Program-made: the position numbers and the translations under genes
The notes under the pieces: generated by a model
The model's input: only the letters and a program-made list of their open reading frames with translations
Told to the model about the DNA's origin: nothing
Database searches by the model: none
Assembly: GCA_965238025.1 (NCBI GenBank)
Contig: OZ250162.1
Span: 744,001-808,000 of the forward strand
Origin: Pelagihabitans sp965238025
Lineage (GTDB): Bacteria > Bacteroidota > Bacteroidia > Flavobacteriales > Flavobacteriaceae
DNA length: 64,000 nt
Direction of reading: 5' to 3'
Shown: positions 17,349 through 26,202 of the stretch, piece by piece
How the letters are laid out: the number at the start of each line of letters is the position of its first letter
Numbering within the stretch: the first letter of the stretch is position 1

Positions 17349-17951
17349 AAGGTCTTTTAAAATATTTTGCCCCTTGTCCTTATTATACCATACCTGAAGA
17401 CTCTCTTTAAATTCCGGGGTCAAAATACCGAATTCCCTTTTTTGACTTTCAACAAGTTCAGTAGCTGCCTTTGATCTTGGCCCCCAGCTATTAATAACTT
17501 TGCCTGTTTCGTCATCCAGAGCAATCAGTTTGGGAATAGACATACTTTCATTCGTCAAAAAGCGGTTCATCAATTCCACATTTTCATCGCGTAAAATCAA
17601 TTTCAGCTTAATGTTCGGGTTCAAGGTTGCTATTTTATTCATTACTGGTAGCGCGGGGGAGGCATCACCACACCAACTCTCGGTCAGGACCAACCAGGTG
17701 ATTTCCCGGTCTACCTCATTGATAGCGCTGATTGTGGCTTCATCAAATTTTAAGGTCTTGTCCCAGCGCTTCATACGCCTGTTATTCAATTGGGTGTAAT
17801 TGGTCAAGGTTTCGGACTGCTCTGGGCCCGTTGATTTGCCTTCCTGTGCAAACCGAGCCACCAAATCGCGGTATTCGTTGTAGGACATTGACGCCTGCAA
17901 ACTAGCATCTATAAGTTCGTTCGTTGTGCTTTCTAATGTATTATGCTTCAT
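17325..17951 (-). CDS. Thioredoxin-fold protein
   Basis: A 208-residue cytoplasmic protein with a thioredoxin fold in its second half (about 80-190). The active-site position reads WCGD (LVLTESWCGDASPALPVMNK), so only one of the two usual redox cysteines is present; this is typical of the Bacteroidota thioredoxin family protein that replaces WCxxC with WCGDA. The single cysteine suggests a monothiol, glutathione-like or non-redox role. No signal peptide. Confidence 0.82.
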   Translation of the reverse strand: MKHNTLESTTNELIDASLQASMSYNEYRDLVARFAQEGKSTGPEQSETLTNYTQLNNRRMKRWDKTLKFDEATISAINEVDREITWLVLTESWCGDASPALPVMNKIATLNPNIKLKLILRDENVELMNRFLTNESMSIPKLIALDDETGKVINSWGPRSKAATELVESQKREFGILTPEFKESLQVWYNKDKGQNILKDLLAGLLLE

Positions 17952-18124
17952 TTTAATCGATTTTAATAACCCATAAAATTAAATCACTTTATTTCACTTT
18001 TAACTGAGATAAGTCATATTAGTAGCCACTTTTTTAAAAAGCTTACAGGTTTACCGGATTCACTACAACACCGCTCAATTTAAAATAGTTGACTACCTTT
18101 ATAAGTAGATTAATTGTTCGGGTT

Positions 18125-18472
18125 ATGAAACAATCAATATTCATAGTGCTAGTTTTAATGGTTTTCCAATTAACAAATGCTCAAACAGTCGCAAAAGGTG
18201 ATATATTCATTTTAGGCGAACCATCGGGTGCAAGGTATCTTCACATTGATTTCCCAAGAGAGAATATCATCATCAAAAGAGGGGGAATCGCGAATTTTAA
18301 AAGCGTTGTAGATGAAGAAGTAATCGTAGAAAGCACCGCCAAAGACAAGAATGGGTTTACAAAGGTAACGCTTAGGAGAAAGGATGGCTTTAAATTTTTC
18401 AGGCATTATAGCACCGTTAAAGCCGATTTGGAAAAGGCTTTGGCTAGCACTGAACTAAGGCGAAAAAAGTAA
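18125..18472 (+). CDS. Small secreted protein of unknown function
   Basis: A 115-residue exported protein. The start is placed at ATG 18125, which begins a clean signal peptide ending LTNAQ; an upstream ATG at 18089 would add 12 residues before it. The mature part is a small beta-rich, basic domain (about 25-115) ending in ELRRKK. No family recognised. It stands alone between convergent and co-directional genes. Confidence 0.6.
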   Translation: MKQSIFIVLVLMVFQLTNAQTVAKGDIFILGEPSGARYLHIDFPRENIIIKRGGIANFKSVVDEEVIVESTAKDKNGFTKVTLRRKDGFKFFRHYSTVKADLEKALASTELRRKK

Positions 18473-18588
18473 GACAGGTATATCGGTCTACAATGTAAAT
18501 TCCCTTAAAATGAGAAAAGGGGTAACCCTTAACGGTATATTGGCCTCCTTCCTTCTTTTCAGTTATCTTTATTTCCTTAAAACTAATT

Positions 18589-19152
18589 ATGGGAAAACAA
18601 AGATGCGGTTGGTGTGAGGGTAACGAACTTTATGAAGCCTACCACGATTTAGAGTGGGGCGTGCCCGTAAAGGACGATGATACGATTTTCGAATTTTTGA
18701 TTCTCGAAACTTTTCAGGCAGGATTAAGTTGGATAACCGTCCTTAAAAAGAGGGAAAATTTTAAAAAGGCCTTCGATCATTTCGATTATAAAAAAATAGC
18801 CCTATATAACGAAACCAAAATTGAATCTTTGTTACAGGATGCCGGAATCATTCGCAATAAACTAAAAGTACGTGCAACGGTTTCGAATGCTGCGGCCTTT
18901 ATGAAAGTTCAAGATGAATTTGGTAGTTTTAGCAAATACATTTGGGGTTTTGTAGATGACAAGCCCATTAAGAATAACGTTACCAACTATAAGGATGCCC
19001 CGTCTACCAGCTCCGTATCCGACGCACTTAGCAAAGACCTTAAAAAACGTGGATTTAAATTTGTGGGTAGCACGGTGGTCTATGCACATATGCAGGCAAC
19101 CGGAATGGTCAATGACCATGAAACCAGCTGTTTTAGGTATAATGAAGTGTGA
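18589..19152 (+). CDS. tag: DNA-3-methyladenine glycosylase I
   Basis: Base excision repair enzyme that removes 3-methyladenine from alkylated DNA. The 187 residues open with the RCGWCEG zinc-binding cysteines, followed by YHDLEWGVPVKDD with the catalytic-region histidine and aspartate, the EFLILETFQAGLSWITVLKK helix, and a C-terminal zinc-ligand pair in NDHETSCFRYNEV. Full length. The stop codon TGA overlaps the first unit of a 7-bp tandem repeat. Confidence 0.96.
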   Translation: MGKQRCGWCEGNELYEAYHDLEWGVPVKDDDTIFEFLILETFQAGLSWITVLKKRENFKKAFDHFDYKKIALYNETKIESLLQDAGIIRNKLKVRATVSNAAAFMKVQDEFGSFSKYIWGFVDDKPIKNNVTNYKDAPSTSSVSDALSKDLKKRGFKFVGSTVVYAHMQATGMVNDHETSCFRYNEV

Positions 19153-19206
19153 TGGATGATGGATGATGGATGATGGATGATGGATGATGGATGATGGATG
19201 ATGGAT
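19151..19206. repeat. Eight perfect copies of a 7-bp tandem repeat (GATGGAT)
   Basis: GATGGAT is repeated eight times without mismatch, starting inside the tag stop codon and ending 24 bases before the ATG at 19231. Because 7 is not a multiple of 3, the array offers ATG and TGA in every reading frame. Perfect copies suggest recent slippage expansion. Confidence 0.97.
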
Positions 19207-19230
19207 AAAAAAATATTTTTACAACACAAA

Positions 19231-19806
19231 ATGCGAAAGCTTGTTTTAGTACTACTACTTTTAGTCGGTTATTCCTTGTCTGCACAGAACCAGTATGAAC
19301 GTGAATATCGGATTCTTAAATCCCAGTTTCCAGATAACGCCTTAGCACTTATTCAAAACAAGTTAGAAGAGGTAAAAAAACTTAAGTTCTACAAAGAAAG
19401 TGATAGCGCCAAAATCAGTTACAAGGCAAAGTTCAAAAAGGATCGTCTGCACTACAGCGCTACTTTCGACACTGAAGGTGCACTCGAGAATATTAGAATG
19501 AATATTAAGAAGGTAGATCTTCCCGAAGATGCTTTTGCGGGGATAAGCGCTTATCTGGAACAGTATTTTTCAAAACATCGCATACGAAAAATGCAACAGG
19601 AATATGTGGCCGGAGATAATAATGTTGAAACCACTTTAAAAAATGCATTTCAAAATCTGATCCTGCCCAGCATCAAATACAAGTTCTTGGTCTCTGGAAA
19701 GAAGAATGGTGCTAAGGCGAAATATGAACTGTCTTTTAATGCGGATGGAAAATTTGAAAGTATCCGCAAATCGCCGCCGCCAAATTATGACCATGTGCTT
19801 TATTAG
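19231..19806 (+). CDS. Secreted protein with two PepSY-like repeats, unknown function
   Basis: A 191-residue exported protein. ATG at 19231 starts a signal peptide ending SLSAQ; an ATG inside the 7-bp repeat at 19198 is in frame but would only lengthen the N-terminus. The mature protein has two similar beta-strand/helix units (SYKAKFKKDRLHYSATFD and KYKFLVSGKKNGAKAKYELS), each followed by a G/K-x-x-x-x-IR segment, reminiscent of PepSY/BLIP-type folds. Ends with a 4-base overlap of the convergent aat gene. Function unknown. Confidence 0.65.
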   Translation: MRKLVLVLLLLVGYSLSAQNQYEREYRILKSQFPDNALALIQNKLEEVKKLKFYKESDSAKISYKAKFKKDRLHYSATFDTEGALENIRMNIKKVDLPEDAFAGISAYLEQYFSKHRIRKMQQEYVAGDNNVETTLKNAFQNLILPSIKYKFLVSGKKNGAKAKYELSFNADGKFESIRKSPPPNYDHVLY

Positions 19807-20447
19807 GAAATTCTTTCCTGCAGCAATTTTATAAAATCAGCGCGAGGGATTTCCTCAGCACCCAAACTAGCCAAATGATTCGTATACATTTGGCAGTCTA
19901 TTAGCTTATAGTCTTTTTGCAGCAGTTCTTGGGCAAGACTAATGAAGGCATATTTAGAGGCATTGGCAACGGTACTGAACATACTCTCACCACAGAATAC
20001 ATGCCCCAAGTCAATCCCGTAAAGTCCCCCGACCAAATTATTGTCTTCCCATACCTCATATGATTTTGCATGACCCATATCGTGAAGTTTTATATAGGCT
20101 TTTATCATATCATTGGTAATCCAAGTTCCTTGCTGACCCGCCCTTTTAATCATTGCGCATTGATTTATGACCTCTTCAAAGCAGTTGTTCTTGGTTAGTC
20201 GAAACTGCCCGCATTTCATCACTTTTCGCATGCTTTTAGACACCTTGATTTTCTTAGGAAACAGGACCATTCGTGGATCTGGACTCCACCACAACATTAG
20301 GGCATCTTCATTAAACCAAGGAAAGATTCCGTTTTGATAGGCTAGTAACAAACGTTCGGGCGAAAGATCGCCACCAACCGCCAAAAGTCCTTCGGCATTG
20401 GCATTGGAAATAGGAGGGAATTCCAGTTGTTCCGATAAAAAAAACAT
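19803..20447 (-). CDS. aat: Leucyl/phenylalanyl-tRNA-protein transferase
   Basis: Adds Leu or Phe from aminoacyl-tRNA to N-terminal Arg/Lys of proteins, marking them for ClpAP degradation (N-degron pathway). The family hallmarks are present: FPPISNANAEGLLAVGGDLS near the N-terminus, GIFPWFNEDALMLWWSPDPR, and GLYGIDLGHVFCGESMFS. ATG at 20447 (MFFLSEQLEFPP) fits the family start; a TTG nine codons upstream is the alternative. 214 residues, full length. Confidence 0.95.
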   Translation of the reverse strand: MFFLSEQLEFPPISNANAEGLLAVGGDLSPERLLLAYQNGIFPWFNEDALMLWWSPDPRMVLFPKKIKVSKSMRKVMKCGQFRLTKNNCFEEVINQCAMIKRAGQQGTWITNDMIKAYIKLHDMGHAKSYEVWEDNNLVGGLYGIDLGHVFCGESMFSTVANASKYAFISLAQELLQKDYKLIDCQMYTNHLASLGAEEIPRADFIKLLQERIS

Positions 20448-20495
20448 GGAATGTGATGTATCGTCCGTTTTCAAAATACCTTTTTTCTAAAGGTA

Positions 20496-21872
20496 CTATA
20501 GAAACAACAATCCACAAATATAAACAAGGCATCCGGCCAACATAAAAATCAACGTATATGGCAAAATTTCCTTTGCTTTTAATTTTGTAATCCCGAGTAA
20601 GGGCAAGGCCCAAAACGGCTGTAACATATTGGTGATTTGATCGCCATAAGAAAGGGCCAATACAGCTTTGGGGAGGGGAACATTCAATTGCAGGGCCGAC
20701 TCTAATATCATTGGACCTTGAACTGCCCATTGCCCCCCACCGCTGGGGACAAAAACATTCACTAATCCTGCACTAAAAAAGGTGAATATGGGCATGGTCG
20801 TACTTGTAGAAATCGAAACGAAAAAATCGGAAATGCCATTGATCATCCCACTACCCGCCATAATTCCCATAATACCAAAGTAGAGTGGAAATTGAATTAG
20901 GATTCCAGAAGTATCGCCAATGGCCGATTCAACCGCACTCAAAAATCGTTTGAAACTTCCATGCATGATCAGCGCCATTCCCAACATTAAAAAATTGAGC
21001 ATGTTGGGTGTAATATTCACTTGCGCCAACATTGACGAATATTGAAAGGTAAAGGCAGCAAGTATCAATAATCCAAAACCAACCGCCAGTACTTTGGAAT
21101 GATCCAATTTATCGGCTCCTTTAGCCATCTTCTCATTATCCGTCGTAAAGGCATACATGTCTAAGTGCATTTGATCAGGTTTCGCATTTTTTCCCAAACC
21201 ATATACAAGCAATGAAATCAGCAATAAAATAACGGCAAATGTAATTAGGTTTGAACTGCTAAAAATGGTAGTTGCGGTTGAAATGATATCCGGTAACTTT
21301 GCAAGTTCGTTCGGACCTAAAACGTTCTGCATTAAACTTGTTAGGTGTCCCGATTCAGCAACTTTTAAAGGTGCCGAACCGCTTATGCCCCCATGCCAAA
21401 CCATTAGGCCTGTATAACCCGATGCACCTACTAATGGATAATTGATCGGAATATTATTTTGTTGGGCATATTCACCAACTTTCCTGGCCAAAATAGCTCC
21501 GAATATGAGTCCCAAACCCCAATTAAAAAAAGCAACTATCATTGTTGGTAGGGCAACCAATACAGCTGCATTCGCAGAATTCGTAACGAATTTCACAAGC
21601 CTCATGATCAAAAGCGTTACGGGTTTGCTCAATACCAAAACATGACCTAGTACCAGAATCAACATCATTTGATACCCAAATACCAATAACCCATTATTCC
21701 AGATGCCTTTTTCCCAATATGATAGGATTGCGACGAAATGGTTTTTATCGGAAGTGTTTTCCGTAAAAAAGAGCGCCAAGATCATGGTAAGCAAGGTCAA
21801 TAGCACGGCAATGGTAAAAGGGGAAGGAAGGTACTTTCGAAAGATATTGGTAATGGCCTTGGTAAGATTCAT
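20496..21872 (-). CDS. Short-chain fatty acid transporter (AtoE/TIGR00366-like)
   Basis: Integral membrane protein of 458 residues with about 11-12 helices, resembling AtoE, which imports short-chain fatty acids such as butyrate or acetoacetate. Diagnostic segments are KYLPSPFTIAVLLTLLTMIL at the N-terminus, NWGLGLIFGAILARKVGEYA, WHGGISGSAPLKVAE, and VNVFVPSGGGQWAVQGPMI near the C-terminus. No fatty-acid catabolic genes are adjacent, so the substrate is from family only. Confidence 0.88.
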   Translation of the reverse strand: MNLTKAITNIFRKYLPSPFTIAVLLTLLTMILALFFTENTSDKNHFVAILSYWEKGIWNNGLLVFGYQMMLILVLGHVLVLSKPVTLLIMRLVKFVTNSANAAVLVALPTMIVAFFNWGLGLIFGAILARKVGEYAQQNNIPINYPLVGASGYTGLMVWHGGISGSAPLKVAESGHLTSLMQNVLGPNELAKLPDIISTATTIFSSSNLITFAVILLLISLLVYGLGKNAKPDQMHLDMYAFTTDNEKMAKGADKLDHSKVLAVGFGLLILAAFTFQYSSMLAQVNITPNMLNFLMLGMALIMHGSFKRFLSAVESAIGDTSGILIQFPLYFGIMGIMAGSGMINGISDFFVSISTSTTMPIFTFFSAGLVNVFVPSGGGQWAVQGPMILESALQLNVPLPKAVLALSYGDQITNMLQPFWALPLLGITKLKAKEILPYTLIFMLAGCLVYICGLLFL

Positions 21873-21990
21873 AAGATCAAGGTAACCTAAAGACCGGAAA
21901 TTTAAAAACCCTATTTGAAATTACATTTAAAAGTTCAAGTAGGGTCAATTTAAAAGATTTCTCCCTTAGCGGGGATGGCATTTTAACTTT

Positions 21991-22371
21991 TTAAAACGGC
22001 AAATCATCGTGATCTTCCTCATTTAGATTATCGGCGGGTTGAAAAGCCTCTACTGGCGGTGCCGGAGGGATTTGACCTGCTCCTTGCTCTGCTGCCTGAA
22101 GATTTTCTATACGCCATCCTTGAATAGAATTGAAGTACTTTACCTCGCCTTGAGGGTTGGTCCATTCCCGACCTCGAAGATTAATATTAATTTTTACCGA
22201 CTGCCCAACTTGATAATTGTTTAATAAATCGGTCTTGTCCTGAACGAACTCGACCATAATATGTTGTGGATATTGTTCCTCAGTAGTTATAACGATTTCT
22301 CTTTTCCTAAATCCGTTACTACCAAAGGTTTGGGTCTCCCCGATCAATTTTACTTTTCCTTGAATTTCCAT
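21991..22371 (-). CDS. DUF3127 family OB-fold protein with SSB-like C-terminal tip
   Basis: A 126-residue protein, Bacteroidota-specific. Residues 1-95 form a predicted OB-fold-like beta barrel of the DUF3127 family (EIQGKVKLIGETQTFGSNGF, NININLRGREW pattern). A Pro/Ala-rich linker leads to an acidic tail ending EEDHDDLPF. The last residues DDLPF equal those of the SSB encoded at 59747-60205, where this tip recruits repair and replication proteins. DNA binding or SSB-partner binding is an inference from that tail. Confidence 0.88.
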   Translation of the reverse strand: MEIQGKVKLIGETQTFGSNGFRKREIVITTEEQYPQHIMVEFVQDKTDLLNNYQVGQSVKININLRGREWTNPQGEVKYFNSIQGWRIENLQAAEQGAGQIPPAPPVEAFQPADNLNEEDHDDLPF

Positions 22372-22490
22372 GAATATGAATTATATGTGAACTAAATTTT
22401 AAGTAGCTAAAAATAGCTGTAAACATCTTATCCACCTAGAAAAACATTCATAACTTATCAAAGGTTATAATGAAGTAATCCTGAGTTCAA

Positions 22491-23297
22491 TTAGCTTTTA
22501 GGAAATCCCGCCAAATACGTGCCGAGATTTTTTCCATTTTGCTTTTTAGCGTGTCCCTTATCCCAGGTGTAATCTTCTCCACCAAGCCCTTCCAGAAGTA
22601 GCTCTATATCCTTAAAGGCATACATGCGCGGCATTGAAGCCTGACCATCCCAAGCATAACAAATAGGGATTAAGGGAATCAAATAGGTAAAAACCAGTTG
22701 TCTCCACGTTAGTGGTTTTACAAAAGGGGTCATAAACAGCACCATAATCATAAGGATTACCAATGACAAGGGCAACAATAACCACCAGAGCAATAAAGGC
22801 ATTTTGTTTTCGGCCATCTCGTAGATGAGTAGTGGCTGTTTATTTTTTTCTGCAGATTCCAAAATGGCCCGTGCAGCTTTTGGGGGCATATGATGAAAGC
22901 TATTGATCATTGTTTTGAGTCCAGTAGGAACATTCGAAATATCGGTTGCATCAACTGAAGATTCACTATAACTTATTCCGTCGGAAGTGTCTTTGTTGAA
23001 TTTTTGGATAACATCCCGATTGGGGTATAGATCCGTCATTAACAACGAAACATCCTTTAATTCGGCCGTTTCATGAATCGTGTTCAGGACTTGGGGCATA
23101 ACCCCTCCCGAACCTGAACCTAAATCAACAATTCGCGAAAGGCTATGCTCTTTCAATAACCGGACAATAAGTTCGGCAAGCACCTTATCAATCCCCATCA
23201 TATTTTGCAGGATTACTATGAGGTTGGTCATACAGGTACGCAGCCAAGAAGGGAACCAATCAAAATCCTCAAACTCAAAAAGTTGTATCCGTTTCAT
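22491..23297 (-). CDS. SAM-dependent methyltransferase-like protein with transmembrane helices
   Basis: A 268-residue protein. The Rossmann methyltransferase motif I is IVDLGSGSGGVMPQVL (about residues 56-71), with an acidic residue closing the second strand (LLMTDLYPN) and a post-motif INSFHHMPP. After the catalytic half come one or two strong hydrophobic helices (about 170-215, including LLLWWLLLPLSLVILMIMVL) and a short C-terminal domain. ATG at 23297 is preferred to TTG two codons upstream. The substrate may be membrane-associated, such as a lipid or quinone; this is inference. Confidence 0.75.
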   Translation of the reverse strand: MKRIQLFEFEDFDWFPSWLRTCMTNLIVILQNMMGIDKVLAELIVRLLKEHSLSRIVDLGSGSGGVMPQVLNTIHETAELKDVSLLMTDLYPNRDVIQKFNKDTSDGISYSESSVDATDISNVPTGLKTMINSFHHMPPKAARAILESAEKNKQPLLIYEMAENKMPLLLWWLLLPLSLVILMIMVLFMTPFVKPLTWRQLVFTYLIPLIPICYAWDGQASMPRMYAFKDIELLLEGLGGEDYTWDKGHAKKQNGKNLGTYLAGFPKS

Positions 23298-23471
23298 GGT
23301 CAAATCGTATTAGTTTATAACTATCCTACCTATGGAAATGGCAATTATTTCTCAAAAATGTGCCTTGCAAAGGGTAAGGTTTTCATTTTGGCATGGGTTA
23401 TTAAAGATATTGAATATCTTTCTAACCTGCTGCGCGGTTTGTTCGAACAGACATGTAACTTCAAATTACAG

Positions 23472-23479
23472 TATCTTTG
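23472..23479 (+). promoter_or_regulatory. Bacteroidota -7 promoter box (TATCTTTG) for the histidine kinase
   Basis: TATCTTTG matches TAnnTTTG exactly, 18 bases before the ATG at 23498. A possible TTG start at 23477 overlaps this box, which supports the ATG. Confidence 0.55.
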
Positions 23480-23497
23480 GAATTAGACACTGAATGG

Positions 23498-24646
23498 ATG
23501 AATTTTAATCCGAAAAACAAGGTTTCCAAACTTATTTTACTGATAGCATCCTTTGTTATCGTAAGCCTAATTTTATGGAATACCAATAGTTTTTTCAAGA
23601 CATTTAAAGAAGAGGAACGTCATAAAATGGAAATTTGGGCAACCGCCCAACAAGAGCTATTGCAGTCTTCTGAAACCGCCGAGCTAGGGAACCTAACCCT
23701 AAAGGTTTTTCAAAATAACACCTCTACCCCCATGATATTGGTTACCAAGGATGGGACCATCAAAACCAACAACATTGCCAAAGAACTAACAAAAGATTCC
23801 CTTTATCTTCAAAAAAAAATAAAACAATTTGAAAATGAAAATAAGCCCATTGTCATAGATGATAATGGCGATCATCTACAAACGCTTTATTATGGCAACT
23901 CAGAGGTCTTGAACAAACTCAAGTATTATCCCCTGGCGTTATTGCTCATAATATTGCTCTTTGGAACCGTAATCTATTTTTTCTTTAAAACCAATAAAGC
24001 TTCTGAACAAAATAAGCTTTGGGCGGGCATGGCAAAGGAAACTGCACATCAGATCGGAACACCTCTATCCTCTCTTTTAGGGTGGAACGAGTTACTAAAG
24101 GCTGAAAACATCAACCCGGAAATAACCAAGGAAATCGAAAAAGATATTTCGCGCTTGGAAACTATTACCGAACGTTTTTCCAAAATCGGCTCATTGCCCA
24201 GTTTGGAGTCCCATGATATTGTTTCGGAGACCAAAAATGCTTTCGATTACTTGAAATTGCGCAGCTCAAAACTGGTTCACTTTTCTTTTGACTCTCAAAT
24301 AGAAGACGGGAATGTACTACTCAACCCTTCTTTATATCAATGGACGATTGAGAACCTTGTGAAAAATGGGATAGATGCTATGAGGGGCAAGGGCAACATT
24401 GGTATAGAAATACTAAAAGAAGGGAACCATGTTAATATACTGGTATCCGATAGTGGTCATGGCATGGCGAAGAGCGATTTCAAGACCATATTCAATCCTG
24501 GTGTTACTTCAAAAAAGAGGGGTTGGGGCCTTGGCTTAAGCCTGGTCAAAAGAATCGTTGAAGAATACCATGGTGGGAGGGTTAAAGTACTGTCTTCTGG
24601 TAAACAGGGTACTATTATGCAGGTATCTTTGCGGCTTATTGCATAA
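23498..24646 (+). CDS. Membrane sensor histidine kinase
   Basis: Sensor kinase of 382 residues with two transmembrane helices (about 10-27 and 150-170) flanking a periplasmic domain of about 120 residues. The H-box reads ETAHQIGTPLSSLLGWNELL, followed by an N-box (NLVKNGIDAMRGKGNI) and G-boxes (DSGHGMAKSDF and GWGLGLSLVKRIVEEYHGG) of the HATPase_c domain. No response regulator gene is adjacent, so it is an orphan kinase. Its stop codon overlaps the -7 box of the next gene. Confidence 0.92.
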   Translation: MNFNPKNKVSKLILLIASFVIVSLILWNTNSFFKTFKEEERHKMEIWATAQQELLQSSETAELGNLTLKVFQNNTSTPMILVTKDGTIKTNNIAKELTKDSLYLQKKIKQFENENKPIVIDDNGDHLQTLYYGNSEVLNKLKYYPLALLLIILLFGTVIYFFFKTNKASEQNKLWAGMAKETAHQIGTPLSSLLGWNELLKAENINPEITKEIEKDISRLETITERFSKIGSLPSLESHDIVSETKNAFDYLKLRSSKLVHFSFDSQIEDGNVLLNPSLYQWTIENLVKNGIDAMRGKGNIGIEILKEGNHVNILVSDSGHGMAKSDFKTIFNPGVTSKKRGWGLGLSLVKRIVEEYHGGRVKVLSSGKQGTIMQVSLRLIA

Positions 24647-24651
24647 ATTTG
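24644..24651 (+). promoter_or_regulatory. -7 promoter box (TAAATTTG) overlapping the kinase stop codon
   Basis: TAAATTTG matches TAnnTTTG and begins with the TAA stop of the kinase gene; the next ATG is 28 bases downstream. A second match, TATCTTTG, lies at 24624-24631 inside the kinase gene. Confidence 0.4.
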
Positions 24652-24679
24652 CAGCTAGACAAACAGTAGTACTTTTAAA

Positions 24680-25042
24680 ATGGCAATAGAAAAATTAGAG
24701 GTAATCAATGAGGTAGCACTGAAATGTAACTGCCCAGAATGCTTTAATCAGGATTTAAAGTTGACGTTTTATCAAAAACACAAATACGGCAAGCTTTTTC
24801 ACCGCACTACTAGCGACATCACCAATCAAATCCTTTGCAACAAATGCGGTTCGGATATATATCCTGCCAAATGGACCGATGACATTGATCGACTTTTTGA
24901 TTACTATAAAAAAATGGTTACGCCCAAGAATGCCTCAACTAAATTCACCGGGCTTTTTTATGGTTTGATCTTATTCTTAATTGCCCTTATCGGAACCCTC
25001 ATTTATCTGTTTTCAGAAGGTATCATTCAATTGCCCCTCTAA
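24680..25042 (+). CDS. Zinc-ribbon-like membrane-anchored protein
   Basis: A 120-residue protein with cysteines at about 16, 18 and 21 (KCNCPEC) and a CNKCG knuckle at about 53-56, which together look like a zinc ribbon, followed by a C-terminal transmembrane helix (about 91-113). No family recognised beyond this layout. The gene follows the histidine kinase by 33 bases and overlaps the convergent HIT gene by 20 bases. It may be a small partner of the kinase, but nothing in the sequence proves this. Confidence 0.6.
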   Translation: MAIEKLEVINEVALKCNCPECFNQDLKLTFYQKHKYGKLFHRTTSDITNQILCNKCGSDIYPAKWTDDIDRLFDYYKKMVTPKNASTKFTGLFYGLILFLIALIGTLIYLFSEGIIQLPL

Positions 25043-25415
25043 TTTTTTCGGCGATTTTCTCAAACTCTCCTGGAGAAAATTTCTCTTTATGCTGAAAAGT
25101 GGCTTGACTCATCTCATTCAAAGGAATTAAATGCACATGTACATGTGGCACCTCCAACCCGATAATGGTCATTCCCACCCGTTTACAATCGATTACTTTT
25201 TCTATGGCCTTGCCCACCTTTCTAGAGAAATGCATGAGCCCAATATAGGTTTCTTCATCAAGATCCATAACCTTGTCCGTTTCCTCTTTGGGAATACATA
25301 AGGTATGCCCTTTGGCATTCGGGTTAATGTCTAAAAAAGCAAAGTAATTTTCCTCTTCAGCAATTTTGTAGCATGGAATTTCACCTCTTATGATTTTTGT
25401 GAAAATGGTTGCCAT
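25023..25415 (-). CDS. HIT family nucleotide hydrolase/transferase
   Basis: A 130-residue histidine-triad protein. The triad is seen as HVHVHLIPL (about residues 97-105), and the N-terminal part has the CIFCKI-like start reduced to ATIFTKIIRGEIPCYK and the FLDINPNAKGHTLCIPK segment of the HINT branch. Such enzymes hydrolyse nucleoside phosphoramidates. It lies downstream of greA on the same strand, a pairing common in Flavobacteriaceae. Confidence 0.93.
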   Translation of the reverse strand: MATIFTKIIRGEIPCYKIAEEENYFAFLDINPNAKGHTLCIPKEETDKVMDLDEETYIGLMHFSRKVGKAIEKVIDCKRVGMTIIGLEVPHVHVHLIPLNEMSQATFQHKEKFSPGEFEKIAEKIRGAIE

Positions 25416-25536
25416 AGGTTATTGTTTTATGGTATTTAAAAAGAGAAGGTCAAAAAACCGTCCTGAATATCATTTTGGGCCTGTCTCACAAATATGAAGA
25501 TAAGGGTTGGCCCCCATAAATGTAATTAATAATGGT

Positions 25537-26013
25537 TTAGCTTCTTGTAATCTCCAAAATTTCAAACTTTAATGTGCCGTTGGGCACTTTAATTTCCGCC
25601 GTGTCCCCAACGGCTTTACCAAGAAGGCCATGGCCAATGGGCGAGCTTACCGAGATTTTCCCTGCTTTTAAATCAGCTTCACTTTCGGCCACCAAGGTAT
25701 ATGTCATCTCCATACCATTTGATTGGTTCTTTAGTTTTACGGTAGAAAGCACCAGCACTTTTGAGGTGTCTAATTGTGATTCGTCTATCAACCGCGCTTT
25801 AGAAAGAGTTTCTTCCATCTTAGAGATACGCATTTCCAGCAATCCCTGTGCTTCTTTTGCAGCATCGTATTCTGCATTTTCGGAAAGGTCACCTTTATCC
25901 CTGGCCTCTGCAATGGCCTGCGAAGCCTTTGGGCGTTCTATATCTTTTAACTGATTAAGTTCGTCTTTCAACTTTTTTAAGCCTTCCGGGGTATAATAAG
26001 ATACGTTACTCAT
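25537..26013 (-). CDS. greA: Transcription elongation factor GreA
   Basis: Rescues backtracked RNA polymerase by stimulating transcript cleavage. The 158 residues comprise the N-terminal coiled coil (1-75, with the tip acidic residues in ARDKGDLSENAEYDAAKEAQ) and the C-terminal FKBP-like domain (about 80-158, with SPIGHGLLGKAVGDTAEIKV). Full length and all conserved features present. Confidence 0.96.
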   Translation of the reverse strand: MSNVSYYTPEGLKKLKDELNQLKDIERPKASQAIAEARDKGDLSENAEYDAAKEAQGLLEMRISKMEETLSKARLIDESQLDTSKVLVLSTVKLKNQSNGMEMTYTLVAESEADLKAGKISVSSPIGHGLLGKAVGDTAEIKVPNGTLKFEILEITRS

Positions 26014-26202
26014 AATTTTGTCGTTTTAATGGCAGAGGGACAGCCCTTTTGCCTTTTGGCAATACAACCCAACATTACTAATGTTGCTATTGAAATGCCT
26101 AGGTACTTTAACTAAGAAAATCCCCTGAACGACCTGCTTAGCATGCGGTTTTTAGAGAGGATTTCGTACAAAGATACATATTTTTTGTTCATTTTTGTTG
26201 GA

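Noticed and set aside
19151..19206. CRISPR array
   Set aside because: Units are 7 bp with no spacers; this is a simple tandem repeat, and no cas genes are in the window.
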